Source: Acinetobacter venetianus RAG-1 = CIP 110063
GTDB taxonomy: Bacteria; Pseudomonadota; Gammaproteobacteria; Pseudomonadales; Moraxellaceae
DNA length: 64,000 nucleotides
Direction of reading: 5' to 3'
NCBI RefSeq assembly: GCF_000368585.1
Contig: NZ_KB849557.1
Location: forward strand, 601,615-665,614
The notes beneath the pieces are model-generated. The model was not told the origin of the DNA. It did not search any database and saw only the letters and a list, made by a program, of their open reading frames with translations. This document shows positions 27,059 to 35,364 of this stretch, piece by piece (within the stretch, counting starts at the first letter, position 1; every line of letters begins with the position of its first letter). A program made the translations under genes and the position numbers.

Positions 27059-27080
27059 ATACACAGAATTTTCTGATGTG

Positions 27081-27115
27081 AAAAAAGCTGAATCTTTATG
27101 ATTCAGCTTTTTTAT
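27081..27115. terminator. Bidirectional terminator
   Basis: Stem AAAAGCTGAATC/GATTCAGCTTTT flanked by A- and T-runs, between the CoA-transferase gene and the FadL-type gene. Confidence 0.88.
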
Positions 27116-27117
27116 TG

Positions 27118-28377
27118 TTAAAACTTCACACCATACGAAAGACCCAGAATATGCTGATCCATCTCAATATTGGCTTCTCCACCACCAAATGCTGTTGGAA
27201 TCGATTGATTCCCTTTAACGGTTTCTTTTAAACCATAGGTATAAGCAACACTCAGCTCTTGTGCTCGATCAATATTCCATGTTGCTCCAACACTAACGTG
27301 ATCTTTAATAACACCAGGCGCCAAAATATTTAAAAAAGTCTGACTTTCAGAAATAGGCTGATCATTATGGGTATATCCTGCACGTAGAGTAAGTTGTGGA
27401 TTCAATTGATAACTTGCACCCACTTTATAAACATTAATATCTTTCCAACCGAAACCCTGCCCCTTTTCAGAACCAAAAGCATTGCCCGCCATTAATGAAT
27501 CAAAACTAAAGACGTTGCCGACAGAATCCACATCCGAATAGTTGATACGCTGTATATCAGCTAGCAGTGTTAGTGCATGGCTGGCTTTTACACTAACCCC
27601 TACACCATAACTTTCAGGAACATCAAAACTGCCTGCTTGAGCAAATAAGCCACGATACTGATCAAACTTGTCTGCTTTAATTTTTGATGAGTAATTTGCA
27701 CCGACAGTCACTACGTCATTTAACTTAGCGCTCCAACCCACGCGAACACCGATTCCTGTCGATGAATCTTTGCCTTGATTACTTAAATGCTCACCATCTG
27801 TAGAAAATGGTGCAAAACCGGAAATGCCTTTCGCTTCAAAACGCTGGTAGAGAAAATTCGTTGCAACACCGATAGACTGATTTTCGCTGTACCGCCAAGC
27901 TACAGATGGAGAAACAAAGATCTGTGTTAAATCCACACCTGCTTCACCTGTATTACCAAAAGCAGCATAAGGATTATTCCGATATGAAGTATTCATCCCA
28001 CCATTACCATAAACTGCCAGACCTAGAGCAACACTGTCATTTACCTTCTTATTGATCGCAATTTCAGGTAAAACAAAGTATTCACGACCATTCGCACTAT
28101 ATTGTCCATTCGCACCCGCTAGATTTCCTACAATCTCGCTAGAGCGCTTCGGGTTAAATAAGGTTGCACCAACATCCACGCGACTGTCTAACCATGCTAG
28201 ACCTGATGGGTTACTCGCAATCGTTAAAGCATCGTTAAATGCCGCTATAGAGGCTCCTGCGTTACCCTGTGCCTTTACCCCATAGCCATGCATGAAATAG
28301 CCTGTAGTTGCGAAACTATGCTGAGATAGCGTAGATAAAATAACAATTGGTAAAACAACCCCGAGAGACTTTTGCAT
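27118..28377 (-). CDS. FadL/OmpP1-family outer-membrane hydrocarbon or fatty-acid porin
   Basis: A 419-residue outer-membrane beta-barrel. After a signal peptide (SQHSFA) the mature protein begins TTGYFMHGYGVKAQGNAGASIAA, the plug/hatch start typical of FadL/OmpP1/TodX, followed by NPSGLAWL and many alternating beta strands, and ends in YGVKF with the terminal Phe needed for barrel assembly. These porins let hydrophobic compounds such as long-chain fatty acids or alkanes cross the outer membrane. Substrate cannot be fixed. Single gene on the minus strand with about 200 bp of AT-rich upstream sequence. Confidence 0.85.
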   Translation of the reverse strand: MQKSLGVVLPIVILSTLSQHSFATTGYFMHGYGVKAQGNAGASIAAFNDALTIASNPSGLAWLDSRVDVGATLFNPKRSSEIVGNLAGANGQYSANGREYFVLPEIAINKKVNDSVALGLAVYGNGGMNTSYRNNPYAAFGNTGEAGVDLTQIFVSPSVAWRYSENQSIGVATNFLYQRFEAKGISGFAPFSTDGEHLSNQGKDSSTGIGVRVGWSAKLNDVVTVGANYSSKIKADKFDQYRGLFAQAGSFDVPESYGVGVSVKASHALTLLADIQRINYSDVDSVGNVFSFDSLMAGNAFGSEKGQGFGWKDINVYKVGASYQLNPQLTLRAGYTHNDQPISESQTFLNILAPGVIKDHVSVGATWNIDRAQELSVAYTYGLKETVKGNQSIPTAFGGGEANIEMDQHILGLSYGVKF

Positions 28378-28540
28378 AATTTATCTGCATTAAAAATAAT
28401 ATATATCAAAGTATATTGTTTTTCTTTTATTCATATAACTAAGTAAAATTGAAGTACATATTCTTTTTATTCATAAGCTATTAATAGGCACTTAACGAGA
28501 GCAATAGCGTAACAATAATGAATAGGTCTATTTTGAAGTA

Positions 28541-28576
28541 TAAAAAAAGCCCCAAACAGATGTTTGAGGCTTTTTG
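28541..28576 (-). terminator. Terminator of tRNA-Phe copy 1
   Basis: Stem AGCCCCAAACA/TGTTTGAGGCT (one mismatch) followed on the minus strand by TTTTTTT, a few bases after the tRNA 3' end. Confidence 0.8.
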
Positions 28577-28580
28577 AATA

Positions 28581-28656
28581 TGGTGGCGTGACCCAGGATC
28601 GAACTGGGGACACACGGATTTTCAATCCGTTGCTCTACCGACTGAGCTATCGCGCC
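28581..28656 (-). tRNA. tRNA-Phe(GAA), copy 1
   Basis: A 76-base cloverleaf with CCA encoded. Anticodon loop TTGAAAA gives GAA. The D arm, anticodon stem ACGGA/TCCGT and T arm CCCAG/CTGGG pair perfectly. The acceptor stem GGCGCGA/TCACGCC has a C5-A68 mismatch that is also present in the second copy. Confidence 0.95.
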
Positions 28657-28750
28657 AATGGCGTGTATTAAGCCGTATCTCAGCTCAATAGTCAACAATT
28701 ATCCTGAGCTTTTGATTTAATTGCCCATTTTTCACGCAAAATATTTTGGG

Positions 28751-28781
28751 TAAAAAAAATCCCTGATGGGATCAGGGATTG
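28751..28781 (-). terminator. Terminator of tRNA-Phe copy 2
   Basis: Stem AATCCCTGAT/ATCAGGGATT with a GGG loop followed on the minus strand by an eight-base T-run. Confidence 0.85.
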
Positions 28782-28795
28782 AAAATACAAATCTA

Positions 28796-28871
28796 TGGTG
28801 GCGTGACCCAGGATCGAACTGGGGACACACGGATTTTCAATCCGTTGCTCTACCGACTGAGCTATCGCGCC
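28796..28871 (-). tRNA. tRNA-Phe(GAA), copy 2
   Basis: Identical over all 76 bases to the copy at 28581-28656, including CCA and the C5-A68 mismatch. Each copy has its own terminator, so they may be transcribed separately or read through. Confidence 0.95.
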
Positions 28872-28977
28872 AAAGTGGGCGTATTAAACAATGTTTGTCA
28901 AAATCCGTCAAGTAAATTTGTGGATTTTTCTATTAAGTGTTTAATTTTGCTCCAGAGTCCAGGTGAAAATCATATTT

Positions 28978-29355
28978 TCAGATTCGACCAATATGCGATA
29001 AACAGCGATGGATTGCGCCACAACCCGGTTCGAATTGTTTTACCCCTTGCTCTTCTTCCATACGGCAAACCTCTTCAACTAAGCGTTCCGCCACACCTCG
29101 ACCACGATTGGCAGGGTGCACAACTATATATTCCAAAACACGGCTTTCACCTTGTCCTGTGACCCAGATTGCACCTATAATTTTGGTGTTAAATTCAGCG
29201 GTATAAACTGTGGTATATTGCTGTAGATCTTGTTCAAGTTGCTCCATCGCATCTTGCCCATCACCAAACTCTGGGCTGGTGTCATAAAGTCGCTCTAGCT
29301 GGGTACGAATCCCTAGATTTTCTAGTGAACTGTAAGCATGTACGGTAATAGGCAT
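28978..29355 (-). CDS. GNAT-family N-acetyltransferase (PanZ-like)
   Basis: A 125-residue single-domain GNAT protein. The acetyl-CoA motif is VVHPANRGRGVAERLVEEV (the RGRGV P-loop-like element), preceded by the beta4 strand ESRVLEYIVV. The short length and the presence of an N-terminal YDTSPEF stretch resemble the PanZ/PanM group, acetyl-CoA sensors that help mature aspartate decarboxylase, but the evidence is not decisive; a generic small-molecule or protein acetyltransferase is the alternative. It is divergent from hisB and ends about 100 bp from tRNA-Phe copy 2. Confidence 0.72.
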   Translation of the reverse strand: MPITVHAYSSLENLGIRTQLERLYDTSPEFGDGQDAMEQLEQDLQQYTTVYTAEFNTKIIGAIWVTGQGESRVLEYIVVHPANRGRGVAERLVEEVCRMEEEQGVKQFEPGCGAIHRCLSHIGRI

Positions 29356-29459
29356 TGATTAACCCTCCTGAGCAAACTATGATGCTGTCACTTTTTCGTC
29401 ACAGCGAAACTATTGGTTTTTAATTCAATCATTTTTGACGTTTTTTGAGGAACGTGTCC

Positions 29460-30053
29460 ATGACGCAACGTATCAGTGAAGTGGTAAGAAATACCAACGA
29501 AACAAAAATTCGAGTTCGTCTCAATCTCGATGGTACTGGTCAAGGCACACTCAACACTGGAGTTCCATTTTTAGACCATATGATTGATCAAATCAAGCGC
29601 CATGGTCTATTTGATATCGACATTCATTGCGATGGTGATCTCGAAATTGATGATCATCACACCGTAGAGGACTGTGGAATCACCTTGGGACAAGCCTTTG
29701 CGCAAGCTTTAGGTGATAAAAAAGGCTTACGTCGTTATGGTCATTTTTATGCACCTCTCGATGAAGCACTTTCTCGTGTTGTAGTCGATTTGTCTGGTCG
29801 CCCGGGCTTGTTTATGGATATTCCATTCACTCGTGCACGCATCGGAACCTTTGATGTCGATTTATTCTCAGAATTTTTCCAAGGTTTTGTCAATCATGCA
29901 CTGATGACATTACATATTGATAACCTGAAAGGAAAAAATAGCCACCATCAGATCGAAAGTGTTTTCAAAGCTTTAGCACGTGCATTACGTATGGCGTGTG
30001 AAGTTGATCCTCGTGCAGAGGGTATGATTGCTTCGACCAAAGGTAGCCTGTAA
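29460..30053 (+). CDS. hisB: Imidazoleglycerol-phosphate dehydratase
   Basis: A 197-residue monofunctional HisB. It dehydrates imidazole glycerol phosphate in histidine biosynthesis. The duplicated metal-binding motifs are clear: [33 protein letters not shown], then [17 protein letters not shown] and [17 protein letters not shown]. The start is ATG 29460 (MTQRISEV) with GAGGAA just upstream; the in-frame TTG at 29447 region is part of that ribosome-binding site. The stop codon TAA shares its last A with the ATG of hisH (TAATG), so the two are translationally coupled. Confidence 0.95.
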   Translation: MTQRISEVVRNTNETKIRVRLNLDGTGQGTLNTGVPFLDHMIDQIKRHGLFDIDIHCDGDLEIDDHHTVEDCGITLGQAFAQALGDKKGLRRYGHFYAPLDEALSRVVVDLSGRPGLFMDIPFTRARIGTFDVDLFSEFFQGFVNHALMTLHIDNLKGKNSHHQIESVFKALARALRMACEVDPRAEGMIASTKGSL

Positions 30054-30670
30054 TGACTCGTATTGCTTTACTTGATTATGGCATGGGCAACTTACACTCA
30101 GCAGCAAAAGCTTTAGAGCATGTGGGTGCAACAGTTGACGTGACCAACGACCCAAAACTTATTGAAAAAGCAGATAAAATTGTATTCCCTGGTGTTGGCG
30201 CCATGCGTGACTGTATGCAAGGGATGCATGAAGCAGGAATTGATGAAGTTGTTCGCAAAGCCGCTTTCAACAAACCCGTTTTAGCAATTTGTGTTGGTAT
30301 GCAAGCGCTCCTACAAAGCTCTGAAGAAAATGGCGGCGTAGAAGCATTAGGTATTTTTGATGGTGTTGTTAAACATTTCCCAGCAATTCCAAACCTGAAA
30401 GTGCCACACATGGGATGGAACCAAGTGCATCAACTTGATCCAAACCATCCAATGTGGAACAACATTGAACAAGATGCACGTTTCTATTTCGTTCATAGCT
30501 ACTATGTAGAACCCAAAGATGCGACAGTCACTGCAGCAACTTGTGATTATGGCTTAAACTTTTGTACCGCGATTCATAAAGATAATCTGTTCGCGACACA
30601 ATTCCATCCTGAGAAAAGCCACACAGCAGGTTTACAGTTATTGAAAAACTTTGTGGAATGGAAAATTTAA
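30053..30670 (+). CDS. hisH: Imidazole glycerol phosphate synthase, glutaminase subunit HisH
   Basis: A 205-residue class I glutamine amidotransferase. The nucleophile Cys80 sits in LAICVGMQ, and the His/Glu pair in [10 protein letters not shown]. It produces ammonia for HisF, which lies 8 kb away on the same strand, to form IGP and AICAR. It overlaps hisB by one base and ends at a terminator, so hisBH is a two-gene operon. In the oxyanion-hole region the usual PGVGA motif (FPGVGAM, residues 45-51) is intact. Confidence 0.95.
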   Translation: MTRIALLDYGMGNLHSAAKALEHVGATVDVTNDPKLIEKADKIVFPGVGAMRDCMQGMHEAGIDEVVRKAAFNKPVLAICVGMQALLQSSEENGGVEALGIFDGVVKHFPAIPNLKVPHMGWNQVHQLDPNHPMWNNIEQDARFYFVHSYYVEPKDATVTAATCDYGLNFCTAIHKDNLFATQFHPEKSHTAGLQLLKNFVEWKI

Positions 30671-30697
30671 TTCGTTTTCAGCTGTTTTAAATATTCA

Positions 30698-30732
30698 AAA
30701 TTAGGTCAATTGATATTGGCCTAATTTTTTTC
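30698..30732 (+). terminator. Terminator of hisBH
   Basis: Stem AAATTAGG-CAAT/ATTG-CCTAATTT with a four-base loop, followed by TTTTTTC. Confidence 0.78.
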
Positions 30733-30853
30733 ATGCGCATTTCTATTTATTTACAATTATTTTTTGCTTATTATGCAAACGCTTTGAATGAAAACCAAAC
30801 AATTTATCTTTTAAAAAATTAATTTTAAAAATCAGTGACAACAGGAAAATAAC

Positions 30854-31387
30854 ATGTCATCTCATCTTCAAACAAATGATTCGGGTTTTAGTGCAAGTGG
30901 ACGTTTTGGCCGACTATCTTATTTAGGCTGGAATATGTTACTCGTGGTCTTCGTATTCATTTTAGGTATTATCGCAGCATTTCTTGTCCCTGCTTTTAGC
31001 AGTTCATCAACAGGCTCATCGTTATATGTATTCGGTGGACTCTTTGTCATTGTTTATATTGCAATGATCTATTTCAGTTTCATTTTCTCGATTCGTCGTC
31101 TACATGATCGAAACCAAACAGGTTGGCTGTCATTGTTAGCATTATTGCCACTCATAAATTTGTTCTTTTTTATTTATTTAAGTTGTGCAAAAGGCGATGA
31201 GACTGCAAATAAGTACGGCTCACCGCGTATTACTCAAGGTTGGGAAAAAGTTTTAGGGTGGATATATATCGTCATTTTCCCACTCAGTATCTTAGCGATC
31301 GCAGCAACCGCTATTCCTGCGTATCAAAACTATATTCAAAAAAGCCAACAAATCCAAATGGAACAAATGAATAGATACGCTGAATAA
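30854..31387 (+). CDS. DUF805-family membrane protein
   Basis: A 177-residue inner-membrane protein. The DUF805 signature is present: SGRFGRLSYLGWNMLL at the N-terminus, IRRLHDRNQTGWLSLLALLPLINLFFFIYLSCAKGDETANKYG in the middle, where RRLHD-x3-GW is the family hallmark. Four to five transmembrane helices; the last hydrophobic segment is followed by AIPAYQNYIQKSQQ, a sequence that resembles the start of pilin-like helices. Function unknown. Single gene between hisH and an exonuclease gene with its own terminator. Confidence 0.82.
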   Translation: MSSHLQTNDSGFSASGRFGRLSYLGWNMLLVVFVFILGIIAAFLVPAFSSSSTGSSLYVFGGLFVIVYIAMIYFSFIFSIRRLHDRNQTGWLSLLALLPLINLFFFIYLSCAKGDETANKYGSPRITQGWEKVLGWIYIVIFPLSILAIAATAIPAYQNYIQKSQQIQMEQMNRYAE

Positions 31388-31403
31388 ATAGAATATTTAT
31401 TTC

Positions 31404-31432
31404 AAAGCCAAGTTTTTTAACTTGGCTTTTTC
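31404..31432 (+). terminator. Terminator of the DUF805 gene
   Basis: Stem AAGCCAAGTT/AACTTGGCTT followed by TTTC. An open frame from TTG 31422 overlaps it and is rejected as a start. Confidence 0.8.
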
Positions 31433-31481
31433 ATTTCAAGAAAAACGTTTAAGCTCATCTAATAGATTTGAGTTTAATCCA

Positions 31482-32144
31482 ATGGAAATGCAGCAAAAGC
31501 CAATACTTTTAAGCAAAGAAGAAATAAGAACTTTTCCTGCATTTCAAAATTTAGATACTCACAATATCTTGATCATTCAAACGCTTGCACAGTGTCAAAG
31601 CATTCAAGATGAACTCTATTCCATTCAAGTTTTTGGTTTCGACACCGAATCTAAACCGACTTTCAAAGTCGGTGAGAAATCAACTGGACCTCATCTCGTA
31701 CAACTTGCAACCTCAGAGAAAGCATATCTTTTCCAAGTTAACCCTGACATTCTCAACTTCTTAAAACCGATTTTAGAAAATGAACAACAGCTCAAAGTTG
31801 GCTTTGGTTTAAAAAATGATAGTGCGAGTTTTCGGATTAAAGGCATTGAACTCAAGTCCCATATTGATCTATCAAAAAGCTTCTCAAGTTTTGGTTATAC
31901 TTCCCAAGTCGGGATACAAACAGCAATTGCTGTCCTGTTTCAACGCCATTTAAGCAAAAGTAAAAAAGTTAGCACCTCCAATTGGTCGGTGAAACAACTC
32001 AGTCCTCAACAGATCAACTATGCTGCCGCAGATGCCTATGCTGCACTCATGGTTTTTAAATATTTATATCAACATCAACTCCTCTCTCCTCAATTACAAC
32101 AAAAAGTCGTGAGAATACTTGAAGGTTCAGCATCCAAGGCTTAG
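31482..32144 (+). CDS. RNase D-like 3'-5' exonuclease (DEDDy)
   Basis: A 220-residue single-domain 3'-5' exonuclease. Exo I motif VFGFDTESKPT, Exo II KVGFGLKNDSASF and Exo III NYAAADAYAALMVFKYLY with the Tyr of the DEDDy group are in order. Unlike RNase D it lacks HRDC domains, so it resembles the WRN-exonuclease-like short proteins. The start is ATG 31482; an extension to 31422 would run through a terminator. Substrate (RNA or DNA) unknown. It lies between a DUF805 gene and hisA. Confidence 0.8.
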   Translation: MEMQQKPILLSKEEIRTFPAFQNLDTHNILIIQTLAQCQSIQDELYSIQVFGFDTESKPTFKVGEKSTGPHLVQLATSEKAYLFQVNPDILNFLKPILENEQQLKVGFGLKNDSASFRIKGIELKSHIDLSKSFSSFGYTSQVGIQTAIAVLFQRHLSKSKKVSTSNWSVKQLSPQQINYAAADAYAALMVFKYLYQHQLLSPQLQQKVVRILEGSASKA

Positions 32145-32209
32145 CGATTGATCAATATTTTGATAATATGTAGCCAATTTAAATTTATGATGATGCAAGG
32201 AGCGAAAGC

Positions 32210-32941
32210 ATGCTAATCATCCCTGCGATTGACCTGAAAGATGGTAAATGTGTTCGTTTAAAGCAAGGCCGTATGGAAGACGATACTGTTTTCTCTGATG
32301 ATCCTGTTGCAACTGCACAACATTGGGTTGATGAAGGCGCTCGTCGCTTACACTTAGTTGACTTAAATGGTGCTTTCGCTGGTACGCCGATTCATAAACC
32401 TGTCGTTGAAGCAATTGCACGTGCTCAGCCTGAGTTGCCAATTCAAATTGGCGGTGGTATCCGTTCACTTGAAACCATCGAGCACTATTTAGATGCTGGC
32501 GTGTCATTTGTGATTATCGGTACAAAAGCCGTCAAAGAACCTGAATTTGTTGAAGAAGCATGTAAGCGTTTTGCTGGTCACATCATTGTCGGTATCGATG
32601 CAATCAATGGTATGGTTGCAACTGATGGCTGGGCAAATGTCACTGATGTAAAAGCAACTGATCTTGCTAAACGTTTTGCTGATGCTGGCGTATCTAGCAT
32701 TGTTTACACTGATATTGCGCGTGATGGCATGATGCAAGGTGTAAATGTTGAGCAAACTGTAAATCTAGCGACTTATTCAGGTCTTCCTGTGATTGCTTCT
32801 GGTGGCGTGACCAACCTTGATGATGTTCGTAACTTAAAAGGTCAAAAAGGCATTTTAGGTGCGATCACAGGTCGTGCGATTTACGAAGGTACACTTAACC
32901 TCCGTGAAGCTCAATTATTGTTAGACCAACAATCATTGTAA
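32210..32941 (+). CDS. hisA: ProFAR isomerase HisA
   Basis: A 243-residue (beta-alpha)8 barrel. N-terminal [17 protein letters not shown] with catalytic Asp8, the central [18 protein letters not shown] with the second catalytic Asp and the C-terminal phosphate site [15 protein letters not shown] identify HisA. It isomerises ProFAR to PRFAR, the step before HisF/HisH. Start ATG 32210 with AAGGAGCG upstream. Single gene with a terminator; histidine genes in this window are split as hisBH, hisA and hisF. Confidence 0.95.
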   Translation: MLIIPAIDLKDGKCVRLKQGRMEDDTVFSDDPVATAQHWVDEGARRLHLVDLNGAFAGTPIHKPVVEAIARAQPELPIQIGGGIRSLETIEHYLDAGVSFVIIGTKAVKEPEFVEEACKRFAGHIIVGIDAINGMVATDGWANVTDVKATDLAKRFADAGVSSIVYTDIARDGMMQGVNVEQTVNLATYSGLPVIASGGVTNLDDVRNLKGQKGILGAITGRAIYEGTLNLREAQLLLDQQSL

Positions 32942-32953
32942 TTCTCTGCATTC

Positions 32954-32988
32954 GCTCTAGTGATTGAAATGATGACTAGAGCTTTTTC
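32954..32988 (+). terminator. Terminator of hisA
   Basis: Stem GCTCTAGT/ACTAGAGC with a 13-base loop followed by TTTTTC. Confidence 0.7.
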
Positions 32989-33089
32989 TGCTTAAATGTT
33001 ATCCTTATCCAAACTCTCATCTCAAAGTTCCATCTCATAATGACACTTACGCCACCTTAGTTTTTTACACATCCCATCTGTAAGTAACT

Positions 33090-33172
33090 CATCACTGTCT
33101 AGTGATGTGGTGTAGTCTTGTGTTTTTATATCACATCACTAGCCTTTAATTTTCAAAGAAAAAAATAGGCTA
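33090..33172 (+). promoter_or_regulatory. Structured leader with competing stems before the SulP gene
   Basis: Three perfect inverted pairs overlap: CATCACT (33090-33096) with AGTGATG (33101-33107); TAGTGATGTG (33100-33109) with CACATCACTA (33132-33141); and TAGCCT (33140-33145) with AGGCTA (33167-33172), which covers the AGG ribosome-binding site. The first and second pairs exclude each other, and the third overlaps the second by two bases. This is the arrangement of a switching leader, but the region could also hold repeated operator half-sites (CATCACT). Confidence 0.4.
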
Positions 33173-33177
33173 TTTCT

Positions 33178-34647
33178 ATGTTATCCAATGTTCGAGAACA
33201 ATGGTTTTCCAATATCCGTGCGGATATTTTGGCAGGGCTGGTTGTCGGTTTAGCACTCATTCCTGAGGCAATCGCATTCTCTATTATTGCAGGTGTTGAC
33301 CCTAAAGTCGGCTTGTATGCATCCTTCTGTATCGCAGTCGTAATCTCATTTGTCGGTGGACGACCTGCTATGATTTCGGCGGCAACTGGTGCGATGGCAC
33401 TGGTTATGGCCACGCTAGTGAAAGAACACGGCTTGCAATATTTACTGGCCGCAACGATTCTAACGGGCGTCATTCAGATTCTTGCAGGTTATCTCAAACT
33501 CGCCAAACTCATGCGCTTTGTCTCTAAATCTGTGGTGATTGGTTTCGTCAATGCGCTCGCGATTTTGATTTTTATGGCGCAGTTGCCCGAACTGGTCAAT
33601 GTCACATGGCATGTTTATGCATTGGTTGGTTTAGGTTTAGCGATTATTTATCTATTTCCTTTGATTCCTAAAATTGGCAGCTTTTTACCTTCACCATTGG
33701 TCTGCATCATTGCTGTCACGCTCGTTGCTATTTATTTCGGAATTGATATTCGTACCGTCGGTGATATGGGCTCGTTACCAGATACTTTACCGATCTTTTT
33801 ACTCCCCGATATTCCGCTTAACCTAGAAACACTCCAAATCATTTTACCTTATTCGATTGCTTTGGCTGCTGTGGGTTTACTTGAATCAATGATGACCGCA
33901 ACGATCATTGATGAAATGACAGATACGCCAAGTGATAAATTCCAAGAATGTAAAGGTCAAGGCATTGCCAATATCGCTTCTGGCTTCATGGGGGGAATGG
34001 CAGGTTGTGCCATGATTGGTCAATCGATCATCAATGTAAAATCAGGTGGTCGCGCACGTCTTTCAACCTTCTGTGCAGGTATATTCTTACTCATTCTGGT
34101 CGTGTTTATTAGTGACTGGTTAAAAGTCATTCCAATGGCTGCATTGGTTGCGGTGATGATCATGGTTTCGATCAGTACTTTTGAATGGAAATCTTTAACC
34201 ACATTTAAAGCCAATCCTAAGAGCAGTAATATCGTGATGCTCGCGACCGTTGCCGTGGTAGTTGCCACTCATAACCTTGCCTTAGGTGTGCTGACAGGTG
34301 TGTTACTTTCAGCATTATTCCTTGCTAATAAATTAGAAAATGATATTCATATCGAGCATTATTTTGAAGGTGATGTCCGCGTTTACGATCTTAAAGGACA
34401 GATTTTCTTTAGTTCATCAGAAAAATTCATGCAGAGCTTCGATTTTCAAGAACCTGTTAATGATGTGATTATTGACCTGACACACTCTCACATCTGGGAT
34501 GTTACCTCCGTTGCCATGCTAGATTCTGTCGTCAATAAATTTCAAAGAAATGGTACCAATGTGACCGTTCGTGGTTTGAATGAAGCCAGCTCAATCATGA
34601 TTGATAAATATGGTACACATAGCAAACATCATTTTGAAACGATCTAA
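33178..34647 (+). CDS. SulP-family anion transporter
   Basis: A 489-residue transporter. The membrane domain starts DILAGLVVGLALIPEAIAFSIIAGVDPKVGLYAS, the SulP entry motif, and contains MISAATGAMALVMATLV and the IANIASGFMGGMAGCAMIGQSIINVKSGGRARLST block. About ten to twelve helices are followed by a short C-terminal STAS domain (about residues 400-489: DVRVYDLKGQIFFSSSEKF, DVIIDLTHSHIWDVTSVAMLDSVV). It may carry sulfate, bicarbonate or another anion; the substrate cannot be set. Single gene, preceded by an unusual leader and followed by a terminator. Confidence 0.88.
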   Translation: MLSNVREQWFSNIRADILAGLVVGLALIPEAIAFSIIAGVDPKVGLYASFCIAVVISFVGGRPAMISAATGAMALVMATLVKEHGLQYLLAATILTGVIQILAGYLKLAKLMRFVSKSVVIGFVNALAILIFMAQLPELVNVTWHVYALVGLGLAIIYLFPLIPKIGSFLPSPLVCIIAVTLVAIYFGIDIRTVGDMGSLPDTLPIFLLPDIPLNLETLQIILPYSIALAAVGLLESMMTATIIDEMTDTPSDKFQECKGQGIANIASGFMGGMAGCAMIGQSIINVKSGGRARLSTFCAGIFLLILVVFISDWLKVIPMAALVAVMIMVSISTFEWKSLTTFKANPKSSNIVMLATVAVVVATHNLALGVLTGVLLSALFLANKLENDIHIEHYFEGDVRVYDLKGQIFFSSSEKFMQSFDFQEPVNDVIIDLTHSHIWDVTSVAMLDSVVNKFQRNGTNVTVRGLNEASSIMIDKYGTHSKHHFETI

Positions 34648-34672
34648 TATTCATTGATCATTTCAAAATCCC

Positions 34673-34708
34673 AAAGAGCCAAATTCAAAAATTTGGCTCT
34701 TTTTTTAA
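34673..34708. terminator. Bidirectional terminator
   Basis: Stem AAGAGCCAAAT/ATTTGGCTCTT with a TCAAA loop and T-run, between the SulP gene and the XRE regulator gene. Confidence 0.88.
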
Positions 34709-34710
34709 TA

Positions 34711-35262
34711 CTAATAAATAACATTACGAACAAATTTCAGCGTACCCTTGCCTTGATTGTAATAACGATAATGTGTCGAGCTTTCAAATAAAATGGATGA
34801 TCCAGCACTAATGACTTGTGTACCTGATTCTAATTCCAGACTGAGCTCACCCTCGATCACATAGATTAATTCTTGCCAACCTTGTTGATCAGGTTCGGCC
34901 ACATATGTTTCTCCTTCTGCCAAACTCCATGTCCACAATTCAACCTGTGCACGTGCAGGAACAGCAGCATGCAAAACTGCCTGACTTCCAAGCTGCTCCC
35001 CCTGCCATGCAATCGTGTTAACAACTGCCGAATCTGCAAACTCAGGCGCACTGACAAGACGTTTAAAGTCGACTCCTAGAGCATTCGCGATAGCATCTAG
35101 TTTCGCTAAACTAATATTGACCTGTCCTGTTTCAAGAGCGGCAATGGTTCGCCGACTCAGCCCTGCCCGATCAGCTAGCTCTTGTTGACTGAGCTGCGAT
35201 TGGTCACGGAAGAAACGTATATTTTCGCCTACATATTGCAAGATGGCTTCTGATTGGCTCAT
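34711..35262 (-). CDS. XRE-family regulator with C-terminal cupin
   Basis: A 183-residue regulator: HTH_3 domain at residues 10-66 (LSQQELADRAGLSRRTIAALETGQVNISLAKLDAIANALGV) and a cupin sensor at about 110-180 (AEGETYVAEPDQQGWQELIYVIEGELSLELESG). Regulators of this SutR/PuuR-like class often repress adjacent exporters or catabolic genes and bind an effector in the cupin. It is divergent from an EamA transporter; a 28-bp palindrome starts 18 bp upstream of its ATG and a related site lies next to the transporter start, so both genes are probably controlled by it. Effector unknown. Confidence 0.88.
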   Translation of the reverse strand: MSQSEAILQYVGENIRFFRDQSQLSQQELADRAGLSRRTIAALETGQVNISLAKLDAIANALGVDFKRLVSAPEFADSAVVNTIAWQGEQLGSQAVLHAAVPARAQVELWTWSLAEGETYVAEPDQQGWQELIYVIEGELSLELESGTQVISAGSSILFESSTHYRYYNQGKGTLKFVRNVIY

Positions 35263-35279
35263 TCAATTCAATCACAAAA

Positions 35280-35307
35280 AATATTGTGCAATATATTGCA
35301 CAATATT
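35280..35307. promoter_or_regulatory. 28-bp perfect palindrome, probable XRE operator 1
   Basis: Each base of positions 35280-35307 pairs with its mirror; the core is GTGCAATATATTGCAC (35286-35301) flanked by AATATT/AATATT arms. It lies in the promoter zone of the XRE gene, which suggests autorepression. Confidence 0.72.
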
Positions 35308-35324
35308 AAAAACCAATGCAATAT

Positions 35325-35340
35325 GTGCAGTATATTGCAC
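35325..35340. promoter_or_regulatory. Second core operator of the XRE regulator
   Basis: GTGCAGTATATTGCAC matches the core of operator 1 at 15 of 16 positions, 39 bp away centre to centre, and lies 25 bp before the proposed transporter start. A half-site TGCAATAT (35317-35324) lies between them. Confidence 0.65.
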
Positions 35341-35364
35341 ACATCCTATATTAGGACTTTTACT

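Noticed and set aside
28779..29162. Plus-strand ORF of 127 codons
   Set aside because: It runs antisense through tRNA-Phe copy 2 and the GNAT gene. The QDRTGDTRIFNPLLYRLSY-type peptide is the usual false translation of a tRNA gene.
31422..31481. 20-codon N-terminal extension of the exonuclease gene
   Set aside because: It begins at TTG within the terminator of the preceding gene and has no ribosome-binding site.
35254..35364. N-terminal extension of the EamA transporter
   Set aside because: It would translate through the operator palindromes and start inside the XRE gene. A TTG with AGGA lies at the beginning of the conserved part.
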